Assembly (NCBI GenBank): GCA_017529425.1
Contig: JAFXNQ010000049.1
Location: 1 to 64,000, forward strand
DNA length: 64,000 bases
Direction: 5' to 3'
Origin: Bacteroidales bacterium
Lineage (GTDB): Bacteria > Bacteroidota > Bacteroidia > Bacteroidales > UBA932
The position numbers were made by a program, and so were the translations under genes. The notes beneath the pieces are model-generated. The model did not search any database, had not been told where the DNA came from, and saw only the letters and a list, made by a program, of their open reading frames with translations. Numbering within the stretch: position 1 is the first letter of the stretch; every line of letters starts with the position of its first letter. This document shows, piece after piece, positions 61,245-64,000 of this stretch.

Positions 61245-64000
61245 TTATAAGGTTATTGTAATACCGCCCATCAGGTTGCGCTGCTGGGGATAATATCCGT
61301 TGTTCACGCCCGGAGACTCGGGGTCGATGCCTTCGGGCAGACCGTCGAGAGTGAAAATGTTGTTACCTTCAACAAATATCCTCAGGGTCTCTACGCTGAA
61401 TTTGCGGGTGAACGACTGGGGAAGCGTATATCCGAGTCTGGCGGTCTTCAGGCGGACGTATTTGCCATCTTTCCACCAGAAGCTGGAGTTAAGGCCGTTG
61501 TGCCCGCCGTGGCCGGTGTTGCCGAGAGTGAGGCGCGGGAAGATTCCGTCCGGATTGTCCAGACTGTAGGCGTTCTCTACCAGGAAGAGAGGGGAATTGC
61601 CTCCTTCCTTGAAGGTGCGGGTCCATACGGTGTTGTCGTCGTTGCCATTATAATAGTTACCAAGCATAGAAACCTGGAACAGGGCGCCGCCGGTAAACTG
61701 CAAATTCATGTCGAATCCGTTCCAAGTTGCGTTTACGTTCAGACCGAAGGTCAGTTCGGGGCGGTTGCTCTTGCCAAAGATGCCTCGGTCTCCGGTCCAG
61801 TCTATCACGCCGTCGCCATTGAGGTCGGTGTATTTGATATCACCGATGTTGGGGCGGGAGTTGCCGTACCAGGCCGAGTTGTCTATCTCCTCCTCTGAGC
61901 GGTAAAGACCCTCTGCCAGCCAGCCGTCTATGGCGCCATAGGTGGTGCCGGTCACCTTCTGCCACTCGGCTATGTTGGGGTTGTCGTTATACTTGAGCCA
62001 GCGTGTCTTGGAGTATGTCATTGTCCCGGCCAACTCGTAGAAGAAGGGCCGGCCGCCCAAGTCAAAGTGGTTGCGGTGGGTTATGAGCACATCGATACCC
62101 TTGGCGTCGATTGCATTGCCGTTGACGTAGGTGGGGAAATAACCGCCCATCGAATCGGGATGGCCGCCTCCATTATAAGAGAGGATATCGTAGGTGTAGT
62201 TGTAAAAGGCGTCAATCTCGCCGCCCAGAAGCCCGTTCCACAGCGAAAAGTCAAATCCGGCATTGTAGGAAAGGGTTTTCTCCCAGGTGAGGTCCTTGTT
62301 GGGGATTCCAGAGGTGTAGTATGCCGGAGTTCCGGCACCTCCGGTGTAAACCACCTTGCCACCGTCTGCATATTTACTCAGGAACATGTAGGGGCTCACC
62401 CCGTCGTTGCCCAGCAGGCCCACGGAAGCACGCAGTTTGAGGTTGTCAAGGGCGGAGAACCCACTCATAAAGTCCTCTTTTGACATATTCCAGCCCACTG
62501 AAGCGGAGGGGAAGAAACCCCAGCGGGTATTCAGCATCCCGGCAAACTTGTATGATCCGTCGTAGCGGCCGGTGAACTCTGCCAGATACTTCTCGTCGTA
62601 GTTATAGCGGAGACGACCCACGAAGCCGACGCTGCGGGAAGCATCGCTGGAACCGGCCACCGGATCGGCAGTGGGAGTACCGTTGTTGAGTTCCGGCAGC
62701 AGGGCGAAAGGCAGGTTGCGGACATAGGCGCTCATGTTGTTGTACTGGTAGTCACGTACCTCAGCCAGCGCCAGAGCCTCTACATTGTGCTTGTCAAATG
62801 AATTTATGTAGGAGATACTGGCTTGACTGGTGATGGACTGCGAATAGGAGGCGCCTTCGCCCAGCTTGATGCCGTTGGCAGTGCCGTTGACATCCACCAT
62901 AGGAGTTGTCCAGCCCCATGTGCCGTCTGCCTGCTTGCGGCGGACGATTACATAATAGGGGGTGTCAAGATTCTTGTTGTAGGTATTGCGCCAGTCATAG
63001 GATCCGCTCACCTTTGCCTGCAGACCCTTGACCCAGGGGATATCCCAGGTGAGACCGGCGTTCAGGGTGCCGATAAAGCCGTTCGTCTTTTTGGAACCCG
63101 ACTGATAGAGCGCCGCCAGCGGGCTGTAGGGATAAGCCTGGTTGGTGGCGATGGAACCGGTGTAGTATCCGTCGTACATTTCGGGGAGATATGGGTGGAT
63201 TCCGATTACCTGATGCGCCACGGAGAACCAGCCTACCTCGTAGGTCGCTCCCGACTCGGAGCCGTCGGAACCGCCCGAGAGGAAACGGGGTGTTTCGCGA
63301 CGGGACACAACTCCGCTAAGACCTGCATTGAAGAGCAGATTCTTGGCAAGGCGGGTCTCTATATTGGTGCGGACATTGTATCTGTAGAAATTATACCCAT
63401 CTACATTACCTTTCTGGCCAAGGTAGCCGGCAGACACGAAATATTTGGTGTTGTCGCTTCCGCCCTGAACCGTGATATTGTGCTTTGAGGTGCGGCCCGT
63501 TCCGAAAACTTTCTTGATATAATCCACGTTGTCCCAGCCGTCAGTAGGGTCGCCGTTGAGCATCGCCTCCACGTTGGCCAGTGTGAAATAGGGCTCATAT
63601 TCAGCCTCGGAAGCTATGGCTCCGCTGGCCAACTGATCCATCTCCTGTGCCAGATTATAATAATAGGCGAACTGAGGGCCGTTCATGAACTTGGGGAAGT
63701 TGGCGTTCATTGAAACACCCGTCGAGCCGTTGTAGGTGATGGTAGGGGTGCCCTTTGCGCCGCGGCGGGTGGTGATGATGATAACACCGCCGGCCGCCTT
63801 AAGGCCATATACGGCGGCGGAGGCACCGTCCTTAAGAACCGAGACGCTCTCGATGTCGGCCGGGTCGATGTCGTTGATATTGTCCACGGGGAATCCGTCC
63901 ACAACATAAGCGGCGCCATAGACAGAACCGCGGATACGGAGCGCAGCCTGGTCCAGACCTGGCTCTCCGGATTCCTGTACAGAGGATATACCCGGCAGTT
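61245..64000 (-). CDS. susC: SusC/RagA TonB-linked outer membrane transporter (partial)
   Basis: 918 codons are in the window; the N-terminus lies beyond the right edge. The frame enters at LPGISSVQESGEPGLDQAALRIRGSVYGAAYVV, in the TonB plug domain, then VLKDGASAAVYGLKAAGGVIIITTRRG, the signature of SusC plugs, and goes on through the 22-strand barrel to the terminal GGITITL. It imports large glycan fragments with energy from TonB-ExbBD. The shorter frame starting with GTG at 63902 is only an artefact of the window edge: the frame is open to base 64000. The promoter and any regulator are outside the window. Confidence 0.97.
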   Translation of the reverse strand, partial: LPGISSVQESGEPGLDQAALRIRGSVYGAAYVVDGFPVDNINDIDPADIESVSVLKDGASAAVYGLKAAGGVIIITTRRGAKGTPTITYNGSTGVSMNANFPKFMNGPQFAYYYNLAQEMDQLASGAIASEAEYEPYFTLANVEAMLNGDPTDGWDNVDYIKKVFGTGRTSKHNITVQGGSDNTKYFVSAGYLGQKGNVDGYNFYRYNVRTNIETRLAKNLLFNAGLSGVVSRRETPRFLSGGSDGSESGATYEVGWFSVAHQVIGIHPYLPEMYDGYYTGSIATNQAYPYSPLAALYQSGSKKTNGFIGTLNAGLTWDIPWVKGLQAKVSGSYDWRNTYNKNLDTPYYVIVRRKQADGTWGWTTPMVDVNGTANGIKLGEGASYSQSITSQASISYINSFDKHNVEALALAEVRDYQYNNMSAYVRNLPFALLPELNNGTPTADPVAGSSDASRSVGFVGRLRYNYDEKYLAEFTGRYDGSYKFAGMLNTRWGFFPSASVGWNMSKEDFMSGFSALDNLKLRASVGLLGNDGVSPYMFLSKYADGGKVVYTGGAGTPAYYTSGIPNKDLTWEKTLSYNAGFDFSLWNGLLGGEIDAFYNYTYDILSYNGGGHPDSMGGYFPTYVNGNAIDAKGIDVLITHRNHFDLGGRPFFYELAGTMTYSKTRWLKYNDNPNIAEWQKVTGTTYGAIDGWLAEGLYRSEEEIDNSAWYGNSRPNIGDIKYTDLNGDGVIDWTGDRGIFGKSNRPELTFGLNVNATWNGFDMNLQFTGGALFQVSMLGNYYNGNDDNTVWTRTFKEGGNSPLFLVENAYSLDNPDGIFPRLTLGNTGHGGHNGLNSSFWWKDGKYVRLKTARLGYTLPQSFTRKFSVETLRIFVEGNNIFTLDGLPEGIDPESPGVNNGYYPQQRNLMGGITITL

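Overview
The window is ordinary chromosomal DNA from a member of the Bacteroidales (phylum Bacteroidota). The evidence is the SusC/SusD pair with BACON and DUF5018-like surface lipoproteins, many lipoprotein signal peptides, a single-chain pyruvate:ferredoxin oxidoreductase, Bacteroidota-specific families (YfhO, DUF3078, DUF3276, DUF5606, DUF4296), near absence of Shine-Dalgarno sites, and repeated use of the Bacteroidota promoter motif (-33 TTTG, -7 TAnnTTTG). Genus cannot be fixed from sequence reading alone. No rRNA, prophage, insertion sequence or CRISPR array was found, and no gene-free stretch exceeds 300 bases.

Layout. 1-6.3 kb (minus): murF (cut by the left edge), dut and a polysaccharide flippase in one operon, then a YfhO-type membrane protein and a FadL-type porin. 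6.3-14.5 kb: an extremely Trp/Tyr/His/Ser-rich lipoprotein, proS (interrupted by an in-frame TAA), a DUF3078 outer-membrane protein, tilS, a lipoprotein cyclophilin, a second flippase and a possible glycosyltransferase. 14.6-24 kb: nifJ, a secreted unknown, fabD, tRNA-Arg(CCG), a 97-bp tandem repeat array, a metallophosphoesterase with an EamA transporter, a TIM-barrel-like lipoprotein, tRNA-Arg(ACG) and rplS. 24-33 kb (minus): grpE-dnaJ-M23 peptidase, and the housekeeping run nusB-yajC-ybbR-coaE-DUF5606-rimO-fabG. 33-41.7 kb: DUF3276 (Pur-alpha-like), two convergent overlapping genes, purD, a DUF4296 lipoprotein, deoC, two PLP aminotransferases and dacB. 41.7-42.7 kb: a composite toxin-antitoxin island (lone ParD facing MntA-HepT). 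42.7-47.8 kb: a DUF1295 membrane protein, purM, a lipoprotein, an RNase D-like exonuclease, mscL and a small porin.

47.9-64 kb (minus) is a polysaccharide utilization locus entered in the middle of its susC: susC, susD, a DUF5018-like lipoprotein, a NAGPA-type phosphodiester glycosidase, a GHL10-type glycosidase, a BACON lipoprotein, an internal terminator, a second GHL10 paralogue, an HGSNAT/DUF5009-like membrane acyltransferase, an FAD-dependent oxidoreductase lipoprotein and a sugar porter. Spacing is tight, often with ATGA overlaps. Together they suggest capture at the outer membrane, cleavage of a phosphodiester-linked or otherwise modified glycan, redox or acyl modification of a product, and uptake by the inner-membrane sugar porter. 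The target glycan cannot be read from the sequence.

Most notable points: the TAA in the essential gene proS; the 97-bp palindrome-rich repeats beside tRNA-Arg, which supply the last codons and stop of the neighbouring gene; the ParD/MntA-HepT composite; pairs of divergent genes whose two -7 boxes lie back to back only 2 bp apart, and several -7 boxes so close to the ATG that the transcripts would be leaderless; and the unusual gene set of the utilization locus.
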